DNA of 64,000 nt from a bacterium (GCA_030615605.1 JAUWYY010000008.1:1-64000); one strand, 5' to 3'; positions 26,469 to 34,258 are shown, numbered from the stretch's first letter. Made by a program: numbers and translations. Notes: a model not told the origin generated them from the sequence alone.

Positions 26469-26872
26469 CGCCTTCTAACTCTAATGTCCCCGCGATACAG
26501 GCTAATAATGCCGTCAATATTCACTGAGCGGAGATTGCGCCTGATATGCGAGCTGGCCGTCTGAGCCATATCGCTATACTTACAGACACCCAGCGCCTGG
26601 ACAATGTTCGCGAGCTGCTCTACTGCCGCCACACCGGATTCCAGCAGACTTATTGACCTCAAAGACGCGGTTCATATCTGCCAGCAGTCACCCATGGTAG
26701 TCAGACAACAGCTTCTACTGATACAGATAGTAGGATGTCTGGTGCTCACAGTCAACCTTGACTGCGGCGGCGTGGTATATTGACGTATCCAGGAAAAAGA
26801 ATGTATCCTAATACTAGTATAGCGGGATTGTACGTAACTTAAACCGCACCTGCAGACGAAAAGGGGGCTGCT
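26469..26872. other. Divergent intergenic region
   Basis: About 400 bases between moxR (minus) and the trypsin-like protease (plus). The right part holds a promoter for the plus-strand genes; the left part must carry the moxR promoter, for which I see no near-consensus pair. Local base composition is AT-richer than the neighbouring genes. No gene supported. Confidence 0.5.
26780..26809 (+). promoter_or_regulatory. Probable sigma-70 promoter of the protease/ubiquitin-like cluster
   Basis: TTGACG, 18-base spacer, TATCCT, about 65 bases before the protease ATG. A further AT-rich palindrome ATACTAGTAT lies at 26811-26820. Confidence 0.5.
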
Positions 26873-27766
26873 ATGAGCGCGAGGTATTCCTGGCTAGTTG
26901 TTATCATTTTGGTCGGTGCAAGTCTGTCAATTGCTTCGGCGCAAGATATGAGCGGTGCCATCGAGCAGGTCAAGGAAAGCGTGCTGACCATCAAGAGCGG
27001 CGAGCGGGTTGGAGCCGGCTTCATTGTTAGCCCTGACGGGCACGGCTTGACCAGTGCTCATCTGGTTGGCGACAATTCCCAGGTCACCGCAGTGCTGGCC
27101 AATGATGAAGAGCTGGACGCGAAGGTGACGAAAACAGATGCGGCGCTCGACCTGGCACTCATCAAGCTGGATCTGCAAAATCTGCCGGCGGTTCGCTTTG
27201 CTCCCAGCAGCGAGCTGAAGCAGGGCGCACGGGTAGCGGCGTTGGGCGCGCCGCTGGGCCTGGAAGGCTCGGTTAGCGAGGGAATTGTCAGCGCGTTGGA
27301 GCGGGAGGTGAAGGGCAAGCGCTACCTGCAAATCGACGCTGCCCTCAATGAGGGTAACTCCGGCGGCCCGGTCATTGATGAGCATGGACGCGTGGTGGGT
27401 GTGGCCACGGCGGTGGTTAAGGAGGCGCAGAATGTGGGCTTTGCAGTACCCAGCGACGCGGCCATTGCCTTTTTGCAGGAGGCTGGGGTGCTGCTTAGTC
27501 TGCCGTTGGGCCAGCAAGGGGCCGCTGCCGTTAAGAGACCCACAGGTGGGCCGGCCAGGCTGCCAGCCCCGCCTGTGGTGAAGCAAGCTGAGCCTGCGTG
27601 GTTGCTGCTGGTGGGTATTCCCTTTGCGGTGGCCCTGGTAGTTTCGCTGCTGGTTTCGCTGCTGGTGACTCGCCGGATACGCCACCGCCTCGCCGAGCCG
27701 GAGATAAGTCTGGCTCCAGCCAGCGAAGACGAAGACCTGTCTGATGTTGATATCACATTGCACTGA
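26873..27766 (+). CDS. Membrane-anchored trypsin-like serine protease
   Basis: A 297-residue protein. A signal/anchor segment (residues 5-23) is followed by an HtrA-like chymotrypsin fold with the triad His63 (TSAHLVGD), Asp93 (LDLALIKL) and Ser163 (EGNSGGPV). There is no PDZ domain; instead a proline-rich linker (about 208-238) leads to a second membrane segment (about 242-266) and an acidic tail (PASEDEDLSDVDITL). The protease domain would lie outside the inner membrane and the acidic tail inside. It lies 112 bases before the ubiquitin-like gene, on the same strand, so it may belong to that cluster; this is inference. AAAAGGGGG serves as ribosome binding site. Confidence 0.85.
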   Translation: MSARYSWLVVIILVGASLSIASAQDMSGAIEQVKESVLTIKSGERVGAGFIVSPDGHGLTSAHLVGDNSQVTAVLANDEELDAKVTKTDAALDLALIKLDLQNLPAVRFAPSSELKQGARVAALGAPLGLEGSVSEGIVSALEREVKGKRYLQIDAALNEGNSGGPVIDEHGRVVGVATAVVKEAQNVGFAVPSDAAIAFLQEAGVLLSLPLGQQGAAAVKRPTGGPARLPAPPVVKQAEPAWLLLVGIPFAVALVVSLLVSLLVTRRIRHRLAEPEISLAPASEDEDLSDVDITLH

Positions 27767-27822
27767 CAGTGGTTAGTGGACAGTGAAGAGCGACGGCAGG
27801 GCGCAGGTGGGTATTGCCAGCA

Positions 27823-27849
27823 ATGACATTCTTGTCGCATAATTATGAT
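27823..27849 (+). promoter_or_regulatory. Possible weak promoter before the ubiquitin-like gene
   Basis: ATGACA, 15-base spacer, TATGAT. The spacer is short and the -35 poor, so the operon may depend on the promoter before the protease gene instead. Confidence 0.25.
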
Positions 27850-27878
27850 AACGCGATCCAACCAGGGAGGTTCGTACA

Positions 27879-28148
27879 ATGGGCAAAGTGACCGTGACTG
27901 TACTGGATGCCACCGGCTCCAAGGAGCAGAAGGCCAGCCTGCCGGATGACGCACCGGTGCGGCGAATAATCGGCAAGCTTATCGAGATGATGAAGCTGCC
28001 GTCCACCGGCCCCGACGGCCAGCCGATGAGCTACAAGTTCCATCATAAGGCTTCGGGGAAACAGCTCACTGACGACCAGACGCTGGCCGACGCCGGCGTC
28101 AAAGACGACGATGTCCTGCGCCTCCAACCGGAGATAACAGCGGGGTAG
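27879..28148 (+). CDS. YukD/EsaB-like ubiquitin-like protein
   Basis: An 89-residue single-domain protein with the beta-grasp pattern: strand GKVTVTVLDATG, strand KASLPDDAPVRRIIGKLIEMMKLP (strand plus main helix), then MSYKFHHKASGKQLTDDQTLADAGVKDDDVLRLQPEI. The segment GKQLTDDQTLADAGVKDDDVLRL aligns by eye with ubiquitin's [23 protein letters not shown] region. It ends in TAG, so a single terminal glycine is exposed without processing. It has a GGGAGG ribosome binding site 8 bases before ATG. As first gene before E1, E2, RING and JAB genes it is the expected modifier that E1 would adenylate. No Lys-chain sites can be inferred. Confidence 0.85.
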   Translation: MGKVTVTVLDATGSKEQKASLPDDAPVRRIIGKLIEMMKLPSTGPDGQPMSYKFHHKASGKQLTDDQTLADAGVKDDDVLRLQPEITAG

Positions 28149-28194
28149 CTTCGTCTCGCAAGTCTGCATATTCGGCACAGGGAAGTGACGGACA

Positions 28195-29286
28195 ATGGGC
28201 ACATATCGCATTGGTGCCGACGGGCGCCTGACGGAATACCAACCCCAAGTCTTGAGCGATGAACATTGTGAGGAAGAGTTCAAAGACTGGCTGGAGCAGA
28301 ATCCTCAGATGCTCATTGACGACGAGGATGTCCTGTGGATTGGCCGAGAGGTCACCACTGAACTGGGCAAATCGGTGGACCTGCTGGGGTTGGATGAGCG
28401 AGGTCAGATTCTCGCTGTCGAAGTGAAGGCCGGGACCTCACCCCGCACTGTGATCGCTCAGGCCCTGGAATATGGTGTCTGGGCGGATGGGCTGGCTTAT
28501 GAAGATCTGTGGCGTATAGCAAAGGATTACTGGAGGAGAAAAAGCGGAGATTTGGACTGGATCCCAGCAGGCAGCGAGCATGATATACCCGATCTCTCCG
28601 AGGGATTCGAGGTCTACTTCGATGAGAAGCGCGAGATTCCGGCCCGACAAACCGTCATCTATGTGGTCGCTCAACGCATGGCCGAAGACATCCAGAGAGT
28701 TGCCCACTGGCTGCGCAAGCACGGCATCGATGTTCGGTGCCTAGAGTTTACGTATCACGAGGGAGAGAAGAAAACCGATCACCTGCTGACCACCACGTTG
28801 ACTGTGGGACAAGTGAGTCTTCCGGAATCAGGGCGCGGTCCAATTGACCGAGAAACGTTTCTGCAGCGTTTGGAGGAGGATGCCGACCGAGGGGCCGTCG
28901 AGAGGCTGATTGATGCCCTGGAGCGAATTGTGGACGAACATCGAGAATTGTGTACGGCAGGGTATCGCACCTCCAACTGGGTCTTCGAGGTGCATCCACC
29001 GGGCGAAAAGGCAGCCGGTGTGTTGTACATCGGCGAAGAGCAGGTGAGCCCACGCTTTGACTACATGATAAGAAGAGAAGTACCTCGAAAAGTCTGGGAG
29101 GGCTACCGCGACCGCCTCTACGACTACGATGATGCGGCACCATGGGAACCCTCCCCACAAGGCGAAGAGGAACCAGAACTCCATGGGTTTCGCCTGCCTT
29201 GCCGTGAGGACCTATTGACCGCCGAGCACAAGAACATTGTGTCCGCGGTGGAGTGGCTGGTGGAGCAGTTGGCTGCTCTGGAATGA
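28195..29286 (+). CDS. PD-(D/E)XK nuclease-fold protein (NucS/DUF91-like)
   Basis: A 363-residue protein. The N-terminal third has an EEEFKDWLEQNPQML helix, then VDLLGLDERGQILAVEVKAG with Asp62, Glu76 and Lys78 forming a D-(x)n-ExK nuclease core, and QALEY with Gln89 as in NucS/DUF91 and related endonuclease-like domains. The remaining 260 residues are not recognised; they contain a helical region (about 215-245) and a Trp/Tyr-rich part. It lies 46 bases after the ubiquitin-like gene and 10 bases before E1, so it appears co-transcribed. It could be an effector or target of the conjugation system, or a bystander insertion; substrate (DNA or RNA) unknown. Confidence 0.75.
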   Translation: MGTYRIGADGRLTEYQPQVLSDEHCEEEFKDWLEQNPQMLIDDEDVLWIGREVTTELGKSVDLLGLDERGQILAVEVKAGTSPRTVIAQALEYGVWADGLAYEDLWRIAKDYWRRKSGDLDWIPAGSEHDIPDLSEGFEVYFDEKREIPARQTVIYVVAQRMAEDIQRVAHWLRKHGIDVRCLEFTYHEGEKKTDHLLTTTLTVGQVSLPESGRGPIDRETFLQRLEEDADRGAVERLIDALERIVDEHRELCTAGYRTSNWVFEVHPPGEKAAGVLYIGEEQVSPRFDYMIRREVPRKVWEGYRDRLYDYDDAAPWEPSPQGEEEPELHGFRLPCREDLLTAEHKNIVSAVEWLVEQLAALE

Positions 29287-29296
29287 TTGATTGCCG

Positions 29297-30484
29297 ATGA
29301 CTGAGGACCAGATTCTCGACATTGATCTTGAAGAGGGGCGGTATCATCGGCTGGAGCTGATTCCCTGGTGGGATCAACAGCGGTTGTTTGACGCGCGGGT
29401 GATGGTGGTGGGCGCCGGGGCGCTGGGCAACGAAATCCTCAAGCAACTGGCCCTGCTGGGGGTGGGTAATATCTATGTGGTGGATATGGATACTATCGAG
29501 GAGTCTAACCTGACCCGGGCGGTGCTGTTCCGCGAGAAAGACGAGGGCCAGCCCAAGGCGGAGGTAGCTGCCCGCGCGGTGACCGAGCTGAATCCGGACA
29601 TCAAGGTGCAGAGCTTTGTGGGGAATGTCGTCTATGACCTGGGCGAAGGCATCTTTCGGGATATGGATATCGTGCTGGGCTCGCTGGATAACCGTGAAGC
29701 GCGCGTGGCGATAAATCAGAGCTGCTGGAAGCTTAACAAGCCGTTTGTTGACGGAGCCATTGAGGTAATCCAGGGCGTGGCGCGCATCTTCTGTGGGCCG
29801 GAGGGGCCGTGTTATGAGTGCACGATGAACGAGAAGGACTACGAGCTGCTCAGCCAGCGCCGCTCCTGCGCGATGCTGTCTCGTGACGATATCGTGCGGG
29901 GGCACATACCAACCACTCCGACCACCGCTTCGGTGATTGCTGGAGTTCAAACTCAGGAGGCCATCAAGTGGCTACATCGCGACCGGGAAATGCCGCTGCT
30001 GCTGGGTAAAGGGTTTGTCTACAACGGGTTTAGCAATGAGTCGTATATCATCGAATATCAGCGCCGCGCGGATTGCCCCGCTCATATCACGCTGCCGCCG
30101 CTCCAGGACCTGGACAAGTCGGTTGATACGGCCACAGTTGGCGAGATGCTGGAGCTGGTCAGATCGGAGGTCGGCCCCGAGGCGGTGCTGGAGTTTGAGC
30201 GGGAACTGTGCATCGGGCTGTACTGTCCGAACTGTGACGAAAGCGAGCCGGTATTCCGCTCACTGGGCAAGCTGCGCGAGGCGGAGGGGCGCTGTCCGCA
30301 CTGTCACGAACTGCGCGACCCGGAACTGACCCACGCTATCTATGGCGATGAGGATTATCTGGATAGAACGCTGGCGGATATGGGCCTGCCGCCGTACGAT
30401 ATTGTGATTGGCCGGGACGGGCTTGAGGTAGCAGCCTTCGTATTGGCTGCCGACCGGGAGACTGCCGTGGGCTGTCTGGCTTGA
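29297..30484 (+). CDS. E1-like ubiquitin-activating enzyme (ThiF/MoeB fold)
   Basis: A 395-residue protein. It has the nucleotide loop VVGAGALGNEILKQLALLGV (residues 37-56), the acidic ATP-ribose site VVDMDTIEESNLTR (Asp63/65, Arg74), GSLDNREARVAINQ (adenylation Asp131 region) and a crossover-loop Cys191 in RRSCAMLSRDD followed by IPTTPTTASVIAGVQTQEAIKWL, as in UBA-type E1s. CxxC pairs occur at 172/175, 310/313 and 333/336; the last two form a C-terminal zinc-ribbon. It would adenylate the C-terminal Gly of the ubiquitin-like protein and pass it to Cys191. ATG at 29297 is preferred to the TTG two codons earlier. Confidence 0.93.
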   Translation: MTEDQILDIDLEEGRYHRLELIPWWDQQRLFDARVMVVGAGALGNEILKQLALLGVGNIYVVDMDTIEESNLTRAVLFREKDEGQPKAEVAARAVTELNPDIKVQSFVGNVVYDLGEGIFRDMDIVLGSLDNREARVAINQSCWKLNKPFVDGAIEVIQGVARIFCGPEGPCYECTMNEKDYELLSQRRSCAMLSRDDIVRGHIPTTPTTASVIAGVQTQEAIKWLHRDREMPLLLGKGFVYNGFSNESYIIEYQRRADCPAHITLPPLQDLDKSVDTATVGEMLELVRSEVGPEAVLEFERELCIGLYCPNCDESEPVFRSLGKLREAEGRCPHCHELRDPELTHAIYGDEDYLDRTLADMGLPPYDIVIGRDGLEVAAFVLAADRETAVGCLA

Positions 30485-30511
30485 TGATTCTGTTCTTAGG
30501 GACGATTGACT

Positions 30512-31540
30512 ATGAATGATGAGAAGCGTGCTAAAACTGACGACAATGATCAGGTTGGCATCTCTCTGCAGCCGCCGCGAGAGTCGTCTGGCTACGGGGG
30601 GAGAGATGTAGTGGTCATGGTGGCCGAATCGGTGCTGGAGGAGGTGCGCCGCCACGGCCAGCAGGATACCTCCCGCGAACAGGGCGGCATCCTGGTGGGC
30701 ACGGTAGCCTCCAGTCAGGACAAGGTTTACGTGAATGTGGAGGCAGTGATAGCTGCGCCCCAGACCCGAGCAAAGCGCACCAGCATCACCTTCACTCACG
30801 ATAGCTGGGCACATATCAATCAGGTCAAAGATAGCGACTATCCCGACCAGGACATTGTGGGCTGGTATCACACCCACCCGGGTTTCGGGATATTTCTGTC
30901 TGACTATGATACTTTCATCCATCGCAACTTCTTCCCGGCGGCCTGGCAGGTGGCGTTGGTAATTGATCCGCTTTCCGACGAGTCCGGTTTCTTTGTTTGG
31001 AAAGGCAACGAAATTATCCCGCGCAAGCAATACAATGTATTCAGTCCGCTGGTTGCGCCCGCCAAGCCGGTGGCCGCAGAGCCGGCCCCGCTGCCGGCCG
31101 ACCTCGTGGCTCCACCGATGCCCCGGCGGGCCAGCATTGTTACGGTGGTGGTCCTGCTGGTGCTGGCCTTGCAGGTAGTTACGCTTCTGGCGCTTTTCCG
31201 GAAGCCGGCCGCGATTGTGGAGTCATCGGGTCAGCCTGCCCAGTTGGCAGCGCAGGTCGGCAGACTGGAACAGCAGATTACCGAAACGCAGGCACGGGTC
31301 GAGGAATTGGACAAGGCCCGGCCAGCGGCCAGTAGCGCTGAGGCTGGTCCTGAGTATGAGTGGTATGAAGTCAGATACGGCGACAGTCTGTGGAAGATTG
31401 CCAGGGAGCACTATGGCGACGGCACAAAGTACACAATTATTGCCGCTGAGAACGGAATCGCACTTCCCAGGGCAATAATCAATCCCGGGCAGAGACTACG
31501 GTTGCCGAATGTGGCAAAGGAGAGCCGTGGCGCCGAATGA
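30512..31540 (+). CDS. JAB/MPN metalloprotease with membrane segment and LysM domain
   Basis: A 342-residue protein. The JAB domain (about 30-180) has Glu56 (EQGGILVG) and the JAMM motif HTHPGFGIFLSDYD with His120, His122, Ser130 and Asp133, all intact for Zn-dependent isopeptidase activity. A proline-rich linker leads to one membrane segment (about 207-228), a coiled coil (about 245-270) and a LysM domain (about 283-333: WYEVRYGDSLWKIAREHYGDG to INPGQRLRLP). The likely topology is JAB inside, LysM outside binding peptidoglycan. It would remove or process the ubiquitin-like protein near the inner membrane. ATG at 30512 is preferred over the TTG two codons earlier; it overlaps the next gene. 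Confidence 0.9.
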   Translation: MNDEKRAKTDDNDQVGISLQPPRESSGYGGRDVVVMVAESVLEEVRRHGQQDTSREQGGILVGTVASSQDKVYVNVEAVIAAPQTRAKRTSITFTHDSWAHINQVKDSDYPDQDIVGWYHTHPGFGIFLSDYDTFIHRNFFPAAWQVALVIDPLSDESGFFVWKGNEIIPRKQYNVFSPLVAPAKPVAAEPAPLPADLVAPPMPRRASIVTVVVLLVLALQVVTLLALFRKPAAIVESSGQPAQLAAQVGRLEQQITETQARVEELDKARPAASSAEAGPEYEWYEVRYGDSLWKIAREHYGDGTKYTIIAAENGIALPRAIINPGQRLRLPNVAKESRGAE

Positions 31541-32267
31541 CGACAGCGCAGAACTGGAGATCGAGATTGAGCAAGCGCCTGCCACGGAGCTGGCGCAGGG
31601 GCCTGATCCCGCCGACGAGGAAGGGCGGTCCCTGCTGAAACTGGGACAGCCTGGCGGGCAGCAGCGTGTTTTCATGGCTTATGCCTGCCTGAAGCAGATG
31701 CTGGCTCATACCCAGCGGAATCTGGACGCGGAAATTGGCGGGATTCTGCTGGGACGGATCTTTCGCAGCGATAAGGGAATCGTGACAATTCTGACGGAGG
31801 CGGTGGCGGCGGTTCGCACTGATGCCGGCCTGGGCCATGTGACCTTCTCACACGAGACCTGGGCCGACCTGTACCAGTATCTGGAGTCGCTGGCCACTGA
31901 TACCGATATCGTCGGTTGGTACCACACCCATCCCGGGTTGGGTGTGTTTTTCTCAAGACAGGACAGGTTCATCCAGGAGAATTTTTTCGGCGGGCCCGGA
32001 CAGGTCGGCATCGTGGTTGATCCCGTCGCGGATAGTGTCGTGCTGTTTATGTCTCATGAGGGCGAGACGGCCGCCTGCAATGGCTTTTGGGTGACGGGTG
32101 CCGAGGAGGATGTGCCGGCTGCCCGCCAATTGATAGCCAAACTTACCTACGCAAAGCAAGAAGCGGCCCGAGGCGGCTGGCTGGAGAGTTGGGGCCAGAG
32201 GTTACAGGGGGCGTTGGGCCGCAAGCAGCCTGCCGAGCAGCCGGTGGCCGACGATGAGGAAGCCTAG
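31527..32267 (+). CDS. JAB/MPN metalloprotease, second copy
   Basis: A 246-residue protein. After a 45-residue acidic N-terminal region the JAB domain has Glu69 (EIGGILLG) and HTHPGLGVFFSRQD with His133, His135, Ser143 and Asp146, a complete JAMM site. A C-terminal basic/helical tail follows. The start is GTG at 31527 because AAGGAGA lies 5 bases upstream; an ATG 18 bases earlier lacks this. It overlaps the first JAB gene by 14 bases and ends 7 bases before E2, so translation is likely coupled. Predicted soluble deconjugase. Confidence 0.9.
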   Translation: MAPNDDSAELEIEIEQAPATELAQGPDPADEEGRSLLKLGQPGGQQRVFMAYACLKQMLAHTQRNLDAEIGGILLGRIFRSDKGIVTILTEAVAAVRTDAGLGHVTFSHETWADLYQYLESLATDTDIVGWYHTHPGLGVFFSRQDRFIQENFFGGPGQVGIVVDPVADSVVLFMSHEGETAACNGFWVTGAEEDVPAARQLIAKLTYAKQEAARGGWLESWGQRLQGALGRKQPAEQPVADDEEA

Positions 32268-32274
32268 ATAGACT

Positions 32275-32802
32275 ATGAATGCAAGACTGCGCCGACTGTA
32301 TGCTGACTATCAACAGGTCCACAGTGACTTTGCGGGGCATCCCTATGTTGATGTCGAGCCGATTCGGGGTAATCCCCCCGAGGCCTACCGGATCAGCTAT
32401 CATATAAAGGGCCTGGAGCTGGATCAGGCCAGCAATCGCCCCCGGGTCAGAACCGAGCATATGGCCACTATTTACCTGCATCGCGACTACCCGCGCGAGA
32501 AGCCCAAGTGCGTGCTGGAGACGCCAATCTTCCATCCGAATTTCGGCTCCTACATCTGCATTGACGACTACTGGGCGGCGGGAGAGACACTGGCCGATGT
32601 CATCATCCAGATCGGGCAGATGATTCAGTATCAGAGCTACAATCCCAAAAGTCCGCTGAATGCGGTGGCCGCGCGCTGGTGCCAGCAGAATGAGCATCTC
32701 CTTCCCATCGGCGATGCTGATCTGTACCAGCCGGAGCTGGATATTGATTTGCTTGGTGATGGCAAGCTGGGTGAAGAGGAGATCGAAATAGAGTTGTTAT
32801 AG
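32275..32802 (+). CDS. E2-like ubiquitin-conjugating enzyme
   Basis: A 175-residue UBC-fold protein close to the eukaryotic pattern. It shows the HPN motif (His87-Pro88-Asn89 in IFHPNFG), catalytic Cys95 in YICIDDYW with the conserved Trp100, and the following helix region SYNPKSPLNAVAARWCQQNE, which mirrors the eukaryotic 'P.P..PLN..AA' segment. YPREKPKCVLETPIFHP corresponds to the canonical 'YP..PP.v.f.T.i.HPN' stretch. It would accept the ubiquitin-like protein from E1 Cys191 onto Cys95. The acidic C-terminal tail (residues 145-175) is an addition and could contact the RING-like partner. It starts 7 bases after the second JAB gene. Confidence 0.94.
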   Translation: MNARLRRLYADYQQVHSDFAGHPYVDVEPIRGNPPEAYRISYHIKGLELDQASNRPRVRTEHMATIYLHRDYPREKPKCVLETPIFHPNFGSYICIDDYWAAGETLADVIIQIGQMIQYQSYNPKSPLNAVAARWCQQNEHLLPIGDADLYQPELDIDLLGDGKLGEEEIEIELL

Positions 32803-32845
32803 TGCCGGCGCTGAGTCGTGCCCAGCGGAATATCGCAGGACACAG

Positions 32846-33592
32846 ATGGAGTTGTCCAGAGTGCGTTGCCCTTACTGTCATGAGAATATCACAGTCCAGG
32901 GCCGGTTTTGTCCGAAGTGTGGCGACCAGATATTCGGGCGGCCGGTTGCGCGTGGTGGCACGGAGCCGTCGCAGCCGGCCTCTACGCCCAGCTCGTGGCA
33001 GGCTCCTTCTCCGCAAGCCGGCGGCGATGTTCTCGACATTGAGTTGGAGGACGCTGCTGAGGCTGTCGGTGCTTCAGATAATGCCGTCGGCCAGATGTGT
33101 CCGTTCTGCCGGTTTCCCATTAAAGAAGGCGAAGAGGTAATCACCTGCCCGGACTGCCAGACCACACTGCACGCCGACTGCTGGCGAGAGAATGACGGAT
33201 GCACCACCTACGGCTGCTCCAGCTCGCCCCAGGCAGCAGCCGTTCGGCGTACTACGGGGCAGGCTGCGCGCGGTGGCCGCAGTTGGCCTGGGTTCGGTGG
33301 CACAACGCCGGGGACGATACCGATGCCGCTGGGCGCTCGCCAGTTGCTCGAAGCCGAATTCGAGGGCCAGGGCACCAATGTGCTGCTGTTCGCCATCCTG
33401 CAGATTCTCTTCTGCGGGGGATTGCTATCAATTATTGCCCTGGCCTGGAGTATATCGCTGCTTTCGCAAATGAAGCGGTTCCAGCTCCGCACCTCAAGGG
33501 GGCGGAACAAGGCGATTGCGGCTGCAATTATCAGTGGGATAGTGACTCTGGCATGGCTTATAGGGATTGCCTGGCCGCTTATCGGCAGGTAG
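32846..33592 (+). CDS. Membrane-anchored RING/PHD-like zinc protein, candidate E3
   Basis: A 248-residue protein. An N-terminal zinc ribbon has CxxC pairs at 8/11 and 22/25. After a Pro/Ser linker a treble-clef domain (85-124) has Cys85, Cys88, Cys101, Cys104, His109, Cys112, Cys119, Cys124: CPDCQTTLHADCWRENDGC is the prokaryotic RING-type signature, with a C4HC3 order as in PHD or RING-CH domains. Two membrane helices follow (about 179-205 and 224-247), so the zinc domains face the cytoplasm and the protein is membrane-bound. Between E2 and JAB3 it is the natural E3 candidate; E3 activity is inference. Ends 31 bases before the third JAB start. Confidence 0.88.
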   Translation: MELSRVRCPYCHENITVQGRFCPKCGDQIFGRPVARGGTEPSQPASTPSSWQAPSPQAGGDVLDIELEDAAEAVGASDNAVGQMCPFCRFPIKEGEEVITCPDCQTTLHADCWRENDGCTTYGCSSSPQAAAVRRTTGQAARGGRSWPGFGGTTPGTIPMPLGARQLLEAEFEGQGTNVLLFAILQILFCGGLLSIIALAWSISLLSQMKRFQLRTSRGRNKAIAAAIISGIVTLAWLIGIAWPLIGR

Positions 33593-33623
33593 TGGCGGTA
33601 GTCTTCTTGGGGGCCCACATCGT

Positions 33624-34250
33624 ATGGGTTACGAAGACCCTGAAATCGAAATCAGCTCAACCCAGTCGCCGGAGCCGCTTAAGCGCCGGCGGCCGGGTCC
33701 GCCGCTTGCTGTAGTCGGTGAGGTAGGCGCGCCGGCCGGGAAAGGGGCGATCTTTCTGCATCTGGAGGCCATCGGGGCGATAGTTGATTCCTTGCCCGGC
33801 CAAGAGCAAATGGAGGTAGGCGGGCTGCTGGTCGGCAGGGAGTGTGAGGATGAGGCGGGCGTCTATCTGCTGGTAGCTGGCGCGATTCCGGCCCGGCAGG
33901 CAAGAGGCACCTCGGTGTCGGTGACTTTTACTCACCAGACCTGGAATCAGTTGTCTGCTGAAAAAGTAAGCCGCTACCCGGATCAAGCGATCGTCGGCTG
34001 GTATCATACTCATCCGGGGCTGGGTGTGTTCCTTTCCGAGCGCGACCTGTTCATCCACCGCAATTTCTTTGCCGACAGCACTCACATAGCTGTGGTGATT
34101 GACCCGTCCAAGTTTGCCTGGGGCATATTCTACTGGCAGGACTCAGACCTGGTAGCTGCGCCGGGTTGTTACATATATGGGGAGCCTGCCGAGAAACATG
34201 AGCGACTGTCTGAACTACTGCCCCGCTACCAGCCCAGCCATATGCAATAG
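33624..34250 (+). CDS. JAB/MPN metalloprotease, third copy
   Basis: A 208-residue protein whose JAB domain has Glu64 (EVGGLLVG) and HTHPGLGVFLSERD with His128, His130, Ser138 and Asp141, again complete. It shares with the first copy the block IHRNFFxxxxxxAxVIDP, so these two are closer to each other than to the second copy. No membrane segment. ATG at 33624 is chosen because GGGGG lies about 8 bases upstream and earlier in-frame starts lie inside the RING gene. Last gene of the operon before a tandem repeat. Confidence 0.9.
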   Translation: MGYEDPEIEISSTQSPEPLKRRRPGPPLAVVGEVGAPAGKGAIFLHLEAIGAIVDSLPGQEQMEVGGLLVGRECEDEAGVYLLVAGAIPARQARGTSVSVTFTHQTWNQLSAEKVSRYPDQAIVGWYHTHPGLGVFLSERDLFIHRNFFADSTHIAVVIDPSKFAWGIFYWQDSDLVAAPGCYIYGEPAEKHERLSELLPRYQPSHMQ

Positions 34251-34258
34251 GTCGTCGG

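Noticed and set aside
26465..26662. 65-residue minus-strand frame before moxR
   Set aside because: No ribosome binding site, no hydrophobic or domain pattern; it overlaps the region where the moxR promoter must lie.
28748..29950. 400-residue minus-strand frame across the nuclease and E1 genes
   Set aside because: Antisense to two well-supported genes with recognised catalytic motifs; no domain of its own. Long antisense frames are common in GC-rich DNA.
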